A program made the position numbers and the translations under genes. A stretch of 64,000 bases of DNA from Megalopta genalis (Eukaryota; Arthropoda; Insecta; Hymenoptera; Halictidae): NCBI RefSeq assembly GCF_051020955.1, contig NC_135013.1, positions 6,856,001 to 6,920,000 on the forward strand, given 5' to 3'. Of this stretch, positions 49,708 through 62,255 are shown piece after piece. The stretch's first letter is position 1. Every line of letters starts with the position of its first letter. The notes below the pieces were generated by a model, which saw only the letters and a list, made by a program, of their open reading frames with translations, was not told where the DNA came from and searched no databases.

Positions 49708-50106
49708 TACAGGGTGTCCAAAAATTATTGTACTTCCGGGAACTGAGGGATTCCTGAGGTCATTTGAAGCAACTTTTTCCTCGGCGAAAATGCGATCCGC
49801 GGCTTCGTTTACGAGTTATTAACGAAAAACAGTGACCAATCAGAGGCGAGATCGACTGTCGCGTGGCGGCCAGTCAGCGGAACTGGGCTCGGCCGCTTCG
49901 CGCCAGCCAACGAGTTCGGCTAGCGCTAGGCGGCCGAGCCAATCAGCGGAACTGTGCTTCGACCGCTCGTTGGCTCGGCCGCTTCGCGACAGTCGACGAG
50001 CTCGCGTCTCATTGGTCAGCGTTTTTCGTTAATAACTCGTTAACGATGTCTCGGAGAACATTTTTGTAAAGGAAAAAGTTGCTCCAAATGATCTCAGGAA
50101 CCCCGT
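49708..50106. mobile_element. TA-flanked foldback MITE with truncated right tip
   Basis: TA-CAGGGTGTCCAAAAATTAT starts the left arm. The right arm reaches CAAATGATCTCAGGAACC and then breaks off into CCGTATAT, so the outer tip is deleted. The centre has duplicated GCCGAGCCAATCAGCGGAAC-like and GGCCAGTCAGCGGAACTGGG words. Confidence 0.88.
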
Positions 50107-51980
50107 ATATGTACTTTACATTCTGCGACGCTACACGGTTTCTTCGCGAACCGTCTTTTCAATTCTATTCGCTGTTTAAAAACTGCGATTGCTAGATTTT
50201 TGTATGCGAAATAAAAATTGCATCGATGCAGCCAAGATGCACAGACATTTATTTATTTACTCTCATTTGTTAAGTTATCTCTCGTAATCATTTTATCGAG
50301 CTGAAAATAATGCAATAGCGTTTTTTTTAAATTCTTGAAATGTTTTCACTGTTTTTTTATTCGAGCTACTCATTTTTCTCGTAAATGCATCACGAATGAG
50401 ACACGCGACTGAAATGTCAAACGATAGCGTATAAATATTAATGAACAATCTCGATTGGCATCGGTTTCTTTTTTTCCATGATACTTTGCAATTCGTTTCA
50501 TAGGAAAAAATTAGGTTTCATCTGGTAAATTGATGTAACAGGTTGAGAATGCGGGATAGAATGTGCAATTATGGTTGAAACTTAAGAAACTTTACATATC
50601 GTTAGCATTTGCGCAAAATTGGATATTTTAATAAATATACGACTTGTTTAATTAAACGTACATATTATAGCGAAGCATGTTACACACTGTTTGTATTGCA
50701 ATATCGTTTCATCTAGTGCATGCGACAAATAAAACGAATAGAAAAACTAAAAGAGACAAGAAAAATGAAAATAAAGAATAAATAATAAAAATAACAAATA
50801 AAATGAAACTAAAAAATTTAAAATTATCTATGTAACACGTGTATTATTAATATCAGTAGATTGTAAATATATTATGCAAATATGACAAACTTGAGAAAAT
50901 AGAATGCAAAACGATAAAAATACCAGATCGATTAAAAAACGCTGAATATTACCAACGCATTAAAACGATCAAGAGATGAAATTTTGCAAAATATTGTAAT
51001 TTCGAAAGTGCCGCGGTAAATTCTCCCCAATTTTCCATCAGCTTGTAAAGTGAAAAAGTGAACAATTTGGGAAGAGAAGACCTTGCGCCTTGTTTTTATA
51101 ATTGTCGACGAGAGACTCGAATAATCGTATCTCGTCTCTTTCAAAATAGTCCATTTTTGTCTACAAGCTGAGAGAAAATCGAGGAGAATATACTGTATGT
51201 ACAATTTGTTAATATCGCCATCGAAAGCCGACAAGAAGACTCGTTCGCGCGCCCGCGCGCGCGCGTGTCTAATTTGTAATGCGTTATTTTTGTAACGCAC
51301 ACCCTGAAGAAATAAGTGTGTCCCAGCGATTTTCCCACAACAGCATCTCCACGGTCTTGATATTATAATTGCGAAATGAAAAAAAATCCGAAAGCCGCCG
51401 TTTCCTTTCGCATAGTACACACGCTGCTGTATCATTTCTGAAGAACCGCCGCCGCCGCGTGCAATTTGGAGTTTCAGCAAAATTATGCTTTCGAACGGTG
51501 CCATAGCGAGAGCAAAAAGCAAATGACCACGTAAGAAAATGCTCGTCGAGCTGGGCTCCGGGTTTTTCTCAGAGCGTAAACGCAAGGACATATTTTACAA
51601 CTTGATATAATTAGGTTAATCGTGAGCCCCCCCCCCCTCTCCCCCTGTTCTAGGTTCCGAATGAGAAAGACCGACACCCTTTTCTCGCCAAATCAATAAA
51701 CGCTCTTCAATAATGTACATATTCGTCGTTACGATACAGGTGCTGTTGAATTTATGGACTCGCTTGCGATTCGCGAGTATCAAGTATCGTCATCGTCTAC
51801 GATGATTGGTTATCGCGTATTATAGTCGGGCATCATTTCGGTAAATGCTCGTTCAAATGATTATTTTAAAAAAAAACATTATTTGTTATTTGGACGATTA
51901 TATGAAAGAGACGAAAATAATTGCTTATTATTTGTGTAAATCTAAGTATACTGTTTGAATTAAACTATTTAATAGTTTAT
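50107..51980. other. unique non-coding stretch
   Basis: Mostly AT-rich with a GC-richer patch (about 51,220-51,660) that includes an 11-base C run at about 51,627. The minus-strand frame 50,932-51,591 (219 codons) has no recognisable domain and no splice-supported context. Confidence 0.3.
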
Positions 51981-51984
51981 ATGA

Positions 51985-52115
51985 TATTTATAATAATATA
52001 TTAATGATATTTAATATAATAATATTTATAATAATATTAATGATATTTAATATAATAATATTTATAATAATATTAATGATATTTAATATAATAATATTTA
52101 TATTAATATTATATA
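51985..52115. repeat. ~37-bp AT tandem repeat
   Basis: AATATTAATGATATTTAATA followed by TAATAATATTTATAAT, three copies. Confidence 0.9.
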
Positions 52116-52217
52116 ATATTTATAGCAAAATTTATTTTTTAATTTCAATTGTCATTTATCGATTATCATATTTAATTGCGTAATTAAATCTATAATTTAG
52201 TCTATAATCACTCAAAC

Positions 52218-52545
52218 GATAAGCGATATCATTGAGATCAGGCCGAAAGAAGCTTTAATAATAATAGAATGAACATTAATATTCATTGCACGAAGAACGA
52301 GACAGAAAAATTGCTTGCTATTTGCATAAATTGCAACTTTATAGAGTTTAAACTATTTAATATAGCAAAATTAATTTTCTTATCTGTCGATGCAATTTCA
52401 ATTGTCTAGAATTGCTGGAACGATAAGCAATATCATTGAGATCAGGCAGAAAGAAGCGATTTCTTTAATAATAATAGATGAAAATTAATATTCATTGCAC
52501 GAAGAACGAGACAGAAAAATTGCTTGCTATTTGCATAGTTTGCTT
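52218..52545. repeat. direct duplication (~110 bp)
   Basis: Blocks with CGATAAGC(G/A)ATATCATTGA, then ATTCATTGCACGAAGAACG and GACAGAAAAATTGCTTGC occur at about 52,218-52,335 and 52,420-52,540. Confidence 0.88.
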
Positions 52546-52559
52546 GCTAATTGCTAGTC

Positions 52560-53150
52560 TGCAACTTTATGGAGTTTGTATAAATTGAATGCAGCTTTAT
52601 AGCAACTTTATATAAATTCCATGCAACTTCATAGGATTTGCATAAATTGTATACAATTTCATAGGGTTCGCATAAATTGTATACAATTTCATAGAGTTTG
52701 TATAAATTGCATGCAGCTTTATAGCAACTTTATATAAATTCCATGCAACTTCATAGGGTTTACATAAATTGTATACAATTTCATAGGGTTCGCATAAATT
52801 GTATACAATTTCATAGAGTTTGTATAAATTGCATGCAGCTTTATAGCAACTTTATATAAATTCCATGCAACTTCATAGGGTTTGCATAAATTGTATACAA
52901 TTTCATAGGGTTCCCATAAATTGTCTACAACTTTATAGAGTTTATATTAATTGCATGCAGCTTTATAGCAACTTTATATAAATTCCACGCAACTTCGCAG
53001 GATTTGTGTAAATTGTATACAATTTCATAGAGTTTGTATAAATTGAATGCAGCTTTATAGCAACTTTATATAAATTCCACGCAACTTCGCAGGATTTTTA
53101 TAAACTGTATACAATTTCGTAGGGTTCGCATAAACTGTACACAATTTTCT
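52560..53150. repeat. tandem array, 122-bp unit
   Basis: GCAGCTTTATAGCAACTTTA recurs at about 52,591, 52,713, 52,835 and 52,957 (122-base period), then after a shortened unit at about 53,049. Each unit also holds two or three GTATACAATTTCATAG subunits. Confidence 0.93.
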
Positions 53151-53603
53151 AAAGCTCAAAAAAAGCCAAAAATTCGAACGATGCACAAACAACGTCTCCG
53201 CACGATTAGGGCGGCGATTACGATTCACCTCTCATACTCTCGCATTCGAGATCACCGAAAAAAAAGAGAGAGAAACACAAAAATTCTTTTGCACCGACCC
53301 GAAATTTTCGGGGCCCCGATTGCGCCGAATTTCGTGCCGGCATAAAAGACGCGCCCCGGCGCGCGGAGGATGCACTTTATCGCGGCGCATGTTTGCCGAC
53401 CGAAGAGAGAGCAAATAATATTCGCAGCGGCAACGCGGCGAGCACACAAATTAGATCACCTGGGTTCACCCTTTCCGAGTCGTGGCTAATCAAATTACCG
53501 TAAACTGCAGCTTCGCCGACGAACCTCCGCTGCGAACGCGTCCCACCCCAATTTAGCCGTCATAAAAAACCAGCCGGAAAACCGAACTCCGAGGAGCGAA
53601 AGC
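53151..53603. other. GC-rich unique stretch
   Basis: No exon recognised. GCGGCGCATG and GCGCGCGGAGG motifs make it CpG-rich. Confidence 0.3.
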
Positions 53604-54190
53604 TTTCGACCCTCGCAAGGCGGAGGCTCGGTCAATTTCGACCCGGTGTATTTAAATCGTTCGGTGAATCGCTCGATTCTTATGTAATTGTAAAATATGA
53701 ATAATTATCTAAGCTAGGCAAGGATTAAAGAAATAAATAAATAAATAATAATTGTGCAGTTCTCGGAAATTAAAAAGAAAAAAGAATGGCTAATAATTCT
53801 GGAAGAAATATCTTCCAAGATCTGTTTTGAAAAAACAGTTTCGACCCTCGCAAGGCGGAGGTTCGGTCAATTTCGACCCGGTGTATTTAAATCGTTCGGT
53901 TAATCGCTCGATTCTTATGTAATTGTAAAATATGAATAATTATCTAAGCTAGGCAAGGATTAAAGAAATAAATAAATAAATAATAATTGTGCAGTTCTCG
54001 GAAATTAAAAAGAAAAAAGAATGGCTAATAATTCTGGAAGAAATATCTTCCAAGATCTGTTTTGAAAAAACAGTTTCGACCCTCGCAAGGCGGAGGTTCG
54101 GTCAATTTCGACCCGGTGTATTTAAATCGTTCGGTTAATCGCTCGATTCTTATGTAATTGTAAAATATGAGTAATTATCATAAGCTAGTC
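53604..54190. repeat. tandem array, 235-bp unit, ~2.5 copies
   Basis: TTTCGACCCTCGCAAGGCGG starts at 53,604, 53,839 and 54,074, an exact 235-base period. The copies are nearly identical, indicating recent duplication. The third copy breaks off after GTAAAATATGAGTAATTATC. Confidence 0.95.
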
Positions 54191-55200
54191 AAAGTCCGGA
54201 AGTCAACCTAAGGTAGGCAAGGATTAAATAAATAAATAATTATTATTATTCAGTTCTCAGGAATTAAAGAAAATAAATTGCTGTTGCACTAGGAAAAACA
54301 GAATGACTAATAATTCCAGCAGAAATATCTTCTAAGATCTGTTTTGAAAAATTGACGAATGAAAGTCTAGCTAGGCAAGGATTAAATAAATAAATAATTA
54401 TTATTATTCAGTTCTCAGAAATTAAAGAAAATAAATTGCTGTTGCATTAGGAAAAAACAGAATAACTAATAATTCCGGAAGAAATATCTTCCAAGATCTG
54501 TTTTGAAAAATTGGCGAATGAAAGTCTAGCTAGGCAAGGATTAAATAAATAAATAATTATTGTTATTCAGTTCTCGTGAATTAGAGAATGTAAATTACTG
54601 TTGCATAAGAAAAAAGAACAGAATGGTTAATAATTCCAGCAGAAATATCTTCTAAGATCCGTTTTGAAAAATTGACAAATGAAATCCTAGCTATACGCAA
54701 GGATTAAATAAACAAATAACAATTATTATTCAATTCTCAGCAATCAAAGAAAATAAATTGCTGTTGCATAAGAAAAAGAAACAGAACGGCAAATAATTCC
54801 AACAGAAATATCTTCTATAAGATCCGTTTTGAAAAATTGATAAATGAAAGCCTAGCTAGAGGCAAGGATTAAATAAATAAATAATAATAATTATTCAATT
54901 CTCGGCAATCAAAGAAAACAAATTGCTCTTGCATAAGAAAAAGAAACAGAACGGCAAATAAATCCAACAGAAATATCTCCTAAGATCCGTTTTGAAAAAT
55001 CGACAAATGAAAGTCTAGCTAAACAAAGATCAAATGAACAAATAAATAAAAAATAATTATTCAATTCTCTCGAAAATCGAAGAAACTAAATCGCCATTGC
55101 GCAAGAAAGGAATAACAGAATGGCCAATAATTCAGCCATAAATATCTTCCAGAAGATGTTTTGAAAAACTGTCGAACGAAATCCTCGGAATTGCTAGAAA
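54191..55200. repeat. diverged tandem array, ~158-169 bp unit
   Basis: GCAAGGATTAAATAAA recurs at about 54,219, 54,377, 54,535, 54,699 and 54,868, with a more diverged copy after 55,020. Units share TTCAGTTCTC, AGAAATATCTTC and GATC(T/C)GTTTTGAAAAA with the 235-bp array, so the two are related, the longer unit having gained or kept a GC-richer segment. Confidence 0.92.
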
Positions 55201-56364
55201 CATCGTGAATAATAGCAGTCGTGACAACGGTGCGCCGTCCGGGGATTAACAACCCAGAGAAGACCCAAGAAAAAAAAAGAAAAGAAAAAGAAAAAGAAAA
55301 GAAAATCGTGGAGCGTCGGTCGGGTCGCCTAACAAGCTGGCAAAAAATAGCCCGCGCGTAGAATCGTGGAAGTTTCGTTTCGGAGGGCTTTTTCCGAGTT
55401 TATGGGTATTGTAAACCATAGGTCCGTCGTACTGACCGGTTCAGGCTGCAGGGTAGAGAAACAGCTGGAGAACGACGGGCCGGAGGCTCCGAGCGCGTAC
55501 GGCGACTTGTGTGATTCACGGCGGGCCACTACCACCACAACAATAACAACAACAACAACAGCCTACTCCTCGGCCGCCGCGGAAATGTACGTCTTCGCAG
55601 CTCGTCTTCGGCCGACACTGACGGCGGCAACAAAAGAAAAGAAAAACAGCAACACTGGCGCGGCGGTCGTCGCACGTAACCCGAGATCCGAGCGCGGAGG
55701 ATTTCTCTGGATCAACAATACCAGCGACAATAGCACTCGAGCACTGGGCCGTTGGAACGAGAGCCGCCGGGTCGCGCGCTCTCGTTTGGATCGCTGAGAC
55801 GGGCGGCACCACAATTCGTCGGGGATAGAACCGCGAGCGCCGAGCACACGATCGAGACTATCCGCGCCGCGTCGGTCATTCTCTGTCTCTGTACCAGCCG
55901 ACCCACGCGCGTTCCTCTCGCGCGGAAGAGGGACGAGCAGTCTGCTTGCTTGCGTTCTCGCTCGCTCCCACAGACAGCCTCCTCTCTCTGCTCGCCGTTT
56001 GCTCGCGCGACTCACGCGATAGCGCGAGCGCATGCGTTTCCCGGCCGCCGGCGGCTGCTGTGTGTGCCCCAGAGCTTATGACGCCGTGCGCGCGAGAGGG
56101 AGAGAGAGAGAGACACCGCGCCCCCGGGCCACGGGGTGGAAATGAATCTTCAATGCGATGCAATAAACGGAGAGCAGTCCCGTCGATTGGCTCGAATAAT
56201 TCATTTAGCGCGGAAATCGCCGGATGAAAAATACCTACGGCATGGAACACCGACGTACCAGTCTTCCTGGGGAATCGATTTTCTTCGGCCGCGAGAGAGC
56301 GCGCCTGTGCTCGTTCAATGTAACATTTCGACGGTGTTTTTGACAGACTGCGCGCGCCCGGTAT
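55201..56364. promoter_or_regulatory. CpG-rich island, candidate distal promoter or first exon
   Basis: About 1 kb of the highest sustained unique CpG density in the right-hand half, with overlapping Arg/Ala/Ser-rich frames on both strands and a short CAACAACAACAACA run. Initiator-like TCAGT lies on the minus strand at about 55,611. It could be the start site of the minus-strand RhoGEF transcript or of a neighbouring gene, but no coding exon is recognisable. This is weak inference from composition. Confidence 0.25.
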
Positions 56365-56412
56365 TTAATCCTTTTACGGTGGAGCGGCGACTCTGAGGCG
56401 CCGCGAAAAATT
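56365..56412. mobile_element. isolated end of the TTAA/CTCGAG MITE family
   Basis: TTAA then TCCTTTTACGGTGGAGCGGC and GACTCTGAGGCGCCGCGAAA, a diverged version of the terminal part of the family at 56,489 and 45,893. No partner end is visible nearby. Confidence 0.5.
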
Positions 56413-56488
56413 GTCGCGAAAGAAAATGATTTATTAGTAAATAGGAAATAATTGATCGATTGTTCGTGGAATTATTTTCATGTTTTTT

Positions 56489-56755
56489 TTAACCATTTGC
56501 ACTCGAATGGTGACTCTGAGGCACCGCTAAAATTGTTATATCACGTTCCGAGATAATTTTTATATTGTCAAAGTTTAGATTTAAAAAAGATTGTTAAATG
56601 TGGAAATTTAACAATTAAAAAATTGTTAATTTAAAATTTAAATGTGTAATTTCATATGCATGAAATGCACTTTGTCATGTAAGATAGAAATACAATAAAT
56701 CAGAAAAATTATTTTAAACTTACAGTTAAAATGGCATTCGAGTGCAAAGGGTTAA
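56489..56755 (-). mobile_element. TTAA-flanked piggyBac-like MITE, second family
   Basis: TTAA (56,489-56,492), CCATTTGCACTCGAATGG, then TGACTCTGAGGCACCGCTAA. The other end is CATTCGAGTGCAAAGGG before TTAA (56,752-56,755). The interior contains ATGCATGAAATGCACTTTGTC. It is the reverse-orientation relative of the element at 45,893-46,138. Confidence 0.88.
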
Positions 56756-56967
56756 ATAACTAAGAGATTTACATGATTTTTTGAATAACTACATTTATGT
56801 GATTTTGTAAAATAATTATGAGATTTATGTAATTTTTTAAATAATTGAGGGACTTACTTATTTCTTCGCAAATATTAATATTGACGCGTAATTTATTTAT
56901 TGTTTGAAATAAATTGTTCGCGATCAGTTAACGTGTTCGTCATCGACGTCGCGTACATTTGACGACC

Positions 56968-57620
56968 ATAATCTTGCTCCGAAGAGACCACAGGTGACAC
57001 AGAATTTATCTGTTGATAGTTTTTAATGTTTTTGATAATAATTAGATATTTTTCTAATTAAATTAACCGTGCGATTTTTTCGACGATTATAGACGCAAAA
57101 GAAACTGAAAGATTAATAAATAAACGGCGGCATAATCTTGCTCCGAAGAGACCACAGGTGACGCAGAATTCATCTGTTATAGTTTTTAATGTTCTTGATA
57201 ATAATTAGATAGTTTTCTAATTAAATTAACCGAACGATTTCTTCGACAATTATAGACGCAAAAGAAAATGAAAGATTAATAAATAAACAGCGGCATAATC
57301 TTGCTCCAAAGAGACCACAGGTGACACAGAATTCATCTGTTATAGTTTTTAATGTCTTTGATAATAATTAGATATTTTTCTAATTAAATTAACCGAACGA
57401 TTTCTTTGACAATTATAGACGCAAAAGAAACTGAAAGATTAATAAATAAACGGCGGCATAATCTTGCTTTGAAGAGACCATAAGTGACACAGAATTTATC
57501 TGTTAATAGTTTTTAATATTTTTGATAATAATTAGATATTTTTCTAATTAAATTAACCGAACGATTTCTTCGACAATTATAGACGCAAAAGAAAACGAAA
57601 GATTAATAAATAAACGACGA
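56968..57620. repeat. tandem array, 163-bp unit, four copies
   Basis: ATAATCTTGCT recurs at 56,968, 57,132, 57,295 and 57,458 (163-164 bases). Units include AGAGACCACAGGTGAC(A/G)CAG, TTTTCTAATTAAATTAACCG and ATTATAGACGCAAAAGAAA, and are about 95 percent alike by eye. Confidence 0.95.
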
Positions 57621-59379
57621 GACGCACGCGTTACTTAATCGAACAACGTCAAAGCGAACCCGTGCAAGCGTGATCGCTCGAATAAATAAATACAACCGTG
57701 TAGCTACAGTTGGATCGAATTGACCCTGCGTCCGCAATACGAGGGTAGAACACGAGAGTGCATGCTACGAATGCATAAGATAGAGCATCACCGAAGGAAA
57801 TTGGTACGCGACCGCTACGAAAATAAATATATAATTTTAAACATCGATGTTCAACTGCGACTTTCAATAGTTTTGCACGTCGCGACATTGTCGACTCGAA
57901 GAGATCGAACATCAAAGATGTTTTGTTTAACGAAATGAAAATTTGGAAAAATTTAGATGCAGTGATTTTCAAATATATGGATATATCCATTGTTCCATTG
58001 CCCGTATTTGCGACTGCGATATTTTTATTTGAGGGATGTTGAACCTTGAACTCTTAAATTGCATTATTTTGTCGAGTCTGTCGAATTCTTTTATAATTAT
58101 TATATAATTATTATATAATTATTATATAATTATTTATAATAATTATATATGTTATAATTATATTATATATAATTATTTATAATTATTATATAATTATATA
58201 TTATTATTTGTTACCAATAAATATGAAAATTCTACATTTATCCAAAATAATTGTTCGAATGAAATTCCTTTTGGCGGAATTGTTTATTCCTATAACAATT
58301 TTAACTGTATATAATATATATTTTTAGTTATTTATTTAACTATTTATAGCTATTTATATATACACAGCCAAATAAATAACTAAAAATAGCTAAAAATATA
58401 TATATTATACAAATATACATAAAGAATAAAAAAGTTATATACATGATATAATATAAATAATAATTTGTTATAAACAATGAACAATCGTTATTATAAATAT
58501 ATCTTCACAATTTCCATTAAAATCAAATTACTTTATAATTATTCGAATAGACGTCCGAATAAAATTCAGCCCAACTATGTTCCATAATCCACCCGAAACG
58601 CGTAAACTGAAATTTTTCGAAATTTCGCGACACGACGTTTTTTTATTTAAAGCCGCGAGATACACGAGTGACACGTTAATGGGCGCTCGTTCATCTAAAA
58701 ACAGAAATTGCACACTTTCCATAACGATCAAGGCTAGAGAACACGAATTTCATCGAAAGTGTGACTCGCGTGGTTTTGCGTTACGACCGCAGATATACAT
58801 ATACGTGCGTACGTGTCGGTCGCGGCCGGTCACGTGGCCTTATGATTTCACGACACAGCCTGATTCATCGGTGACCCACGCTAGATCCGCGCGGACCGAC
58901 TACTATTGAAATCGCTAACGGATCAGTGGGATCTGGTAACGATCTGATGCTGACATCGGCGCGGGTCACGCGACCGTTTTAAATGGAAGCATGTGCGCCC
59001 GCGCTGGGCAGCAATTCATCGTCGAAGAGTAACTCGTAAAGCCGAGTTAATCGTGGGACCAAGTATCGCAATGTGGAGATCGCGTTTATGGTCGATCTAT
59101 CCTGCCGCTCGAAATCGTCGAGTAATAACGATCTACAATGTTTATTCGTGGATTAATTCGTAAAGATGTCGCAGAAATGTGAATATCGTATTTCGAAGTA
59201 TAATGAGGTACAATGAATAATGTATGCTTGTCAAATAATTTTATATAAATAATTTCGTACAGAATAATTTAATATTTATTGGTACGTTGATTTGTGAGAC
59301 TCGCATAACGAATGTCACACGTCAGATTGTAATAAAAAATAATAAATGATGCGTGCTTATCGTTTTATTTTTATACGTA
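57621..59379. other. non-coding stretch with AT tracts
   Basis: Contains (ATAATT)n tracts at about 58,090-58,205 and TATTTATAGCTATTTATATA-like repeats at 58,320-58,400. A GC-richer unique segment at 58,560-59,130 has short unrecognised frames. Confidence 0.35.
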
Positions 59380-60180
59380 TAACGTATAATTCTATGTAAA
59401 TAATTTTAAGAAAAATAATTCTATGTAAATAATTTTAAGGAAAATAATTCTGTATAAATACTTTCATGTTAAATAATTCTATGTAAATAATTGTATATCA
59501 AATTATTCTATGTAAATAATTGTATATCAAATAATGCTATGTAAATAATTGTATATCAAATTATTCTATGTAAATAATTGTATATAAAATAATTCTATGC
59601 AAATAATTGTATATAAAATAATTCTATATAAATAATTGCATATCAAATAATTTTATGTAGATAATTGTATATTAAATAATTCTATGCAAATAATTGCATA
59701 TAAAATAATTCTATATAAATAATTGCATATCAAATAATTTTATGTAGATAATTGTATATATAAAACAATTCTATATAAATAATTGTGTACAAAATAATTC
59801 TACAATAAATAATTGTATATCAAACAATTCTACATAAATAATTAAATATCAAACAATTCTACATAAATAATTGCATATCAAACAATTCTACATAAATAAT
59901 TGTATATCAAACAATTCTACATAAATAATTAAATATCAAACAATTCTACATAAATAATTGCATATCAAACAATTCTACATAAATAATTGTATATCAAACA
60001 ATTCTATATAAATAATTGTATATCAAACAATTCTACATATATAATTATATATCAAACAATTCTACATAAATAATTAAATATCAAACAATTCTACATAAAT
60101 AATTGCATATCAAACAATTCTACATAAATAATTGTATGTCAAATAATTCCATATAAATTATTTAATATAAAACGATATTA
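59380..60180. repeat. tandem array, ~29-bp unit, about 27 copies
   Basis: The unit is aataattgtatatcaaa followed by caattctacat, with variants (attaaatatc, attgcatatc). The left part (59,380-59,770) is more diverged, with TAATTCTATGTAAATAATTG. The right part shows higher-order repeats of three units. Confidence 0.95.
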
Positions 60181-61169
60181 TGCAATAATATCCTGGATGG
60201 TCTCTACAAGTAATTAGGTATACTAATTTAGGTTTTGCTCTTACTGTAAGGAATTTTCTAGTTGATAAAGTGAATATGTTCTCTAGTTTGAAATAAAAAC
60301 TACGCGAAATCCCGTATCCCAATGGGCGAAGGACGCAGACAAGGCGACCGACAGATATGAAATCAAAGAGAAGACCGATCTACGTCGAAATCTACTCGAA
60401 GATTAATGAAAAAGTCCTGTCTTACATGCGTCGTCACTTACATGCGACGACGCATCAACGCTGCTCGACTCGCGACCGTGTTTATCTTTCGGTTTACGCC
60501 GAAACCAATGATCCGATTTTACTTCGAACTTCGCCCGGATGCCACTACAGTCGACGTCCTTTTATCGGCTCCGCCAGAACTGGGTCGATCCTGCTGAAAT
60601 CCGGCATTTCGCGACAGTCGAAAAATGGAGCCGATAGGAGGAGATCTCTCGGCTAAACCGAGAATCTCTTTTACGAGCCGATTTTCGATCTTTCATTCTT
60701 CGACTACAATAGAGGTGTACACTTGTTCGAACTCCGAAATTATCCACTTATTCGGTACGAAATTGATTTCTTTTTAGTTCACTCCGATAAAACGAACAAA
60801 TATTATTTTTCAAATAATAATTATTATAATAATTATAATATATTCTATATATTATATTATTATATTCTATATATTAATTATTATATATATTATTAATATT
60901 ATATATATAATATATATAATAATAATTATTGTTATTATTTGAGACCATTTATTTCGGACAATTATTTTCAGAACCGCTGTCTGAAGGTAACAATAATAAA
61001 TAATTTCGATTTTTCTTTATTTCAAATTAGCCAAAAGAAACAATGCTGAAAATCGTAGTGGACAAAAAAGATTTTATTCTATGAAATCTTCACGACAATT
61101 CGTTTAAAGCAGAAAATTAGTAAACCAGCCAGAAATATTAAATTTAACTTCAAAATTATCTCAAGTATA
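60181..61169. other. mixed unique stretch and a TA-rich tract
   Basis: Unique sequence of moderate GC to about 60,780, then TATAATAATT-type repeats at 60,800-60,930, then AT-rich unique DNA. No exon recognised. Confidence 0.3.
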
Positions 61170-61600
61170 TTATAAAATAAAATAACACGTTCGAAATAAT
61201 ATTCCAAGTAATTATAAAATAAATAACATGTTATTTGAAGTGATATTTCGAATAATTATAAAATTATAACACGTTATATCAAATAATGCTTCAAGTAATT
61301 ATAAAATAATATAACATGTTTCAAATATTTCAAATAATAATAAAATAAAATAACACGTTATTTCAAACAACATTTCAAGTAATTATAAAATAATATAACA
61401 TGTTGTTTCAAATATTTCAAATAATTATAAAATAAAATAACACGTTATTTCAAATAACATTTCAAGTGATTATAAAATAATATAACATGTTATTTCAAAT
61501 AATTATCAAACAAAATAACATGTTCAAAATGACATTTCAAATAATTATAAAATAAAATAACACATTACTTGAAACGATATCTCAAATGATTATCGCAGAC
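61170..61600. repeat. degenerate tandem repeat with AATAACACGTTATTTCAAAT
   Basis: Alternating subunits AATTATAAAATAAAATAACA, (C/T)(A/G)TGTTATTTCAAAT and ATTTCAAGTAATTATAAAAT recur about nine times. CACGTT and CATGTT versions alternate. Confidence 0.88.
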
Positions 61601-62255
61601 ATTTTCCCGATATCTTGCATCAATTCTTCGACGACAACAAAACCTTAATAAAGAAAACAAAAAAAAAGGAGAAAAATCTCGAGCACAATTAGCCAGACGA
61701 GAAAGTCAGATTTCACGTTCCGTCTCCAAACAACGACGACGAAGCCTTCCGAATCCGTAAAGCCTGGCGAAACGAAGCGACAGCGTTCGCGCCCGATCCT
61801 TGGCCTCTATCGGCGCGTTAAGAAAATTTCGCAAACGGAGGGGACATTGAAACGCTTTTCGACACGGAATGAACAGACGCGGCGGATCGGACGCGTCGAA
61901 AGCCGGGAATGTATGTACCGCGAAAACGTTCGTTTAACATCGCCGCGGCCGGTAGAAACGAGTTCTAGTATCGAACGTTACGAAATCGTGCGCCGGCTAT
62001 CGGCGGTGTGTCCTGCCTCCTGCCGCCCGGCCGTTTATCTTCGCGAGCGTGTATATTCTTCGGGACACGTACGTTCGCGTGGACTCGTATCGGTCCGCGT
62101 GTGTTGGTAATTTACACAAGTCACTTGTTAATGGCACATCGGGGCAATATGGTCCCGGAGCAGCGTTTTATCACTTGTGCTCCCAGCCTATTTGTTAATC
62201 CTACGCGCCGGTATGCTATACACATGGCGCGGAACGCCACGCCACTTGAAACGAC
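61601..62255. other. CpG-rich stretch without a recognised gene
   Basis: Short open frames on the + strand (61,847-62,110 and 62,008-62,283) show no domain. Confidence 0.3.

Noticed and set aside
55563..56250. Long overlapping open frames on both strands in the CpG island
   Set aside because: High GC makes stop codons rare; residues are Arg/Ala/Ser-rich with no domain, and both strands are open equally.
59380..60180. 29-bp repeats of CRISPR-like size
   Set aside because: No unique spacers between units; it is an AT-rich tandem satellite.
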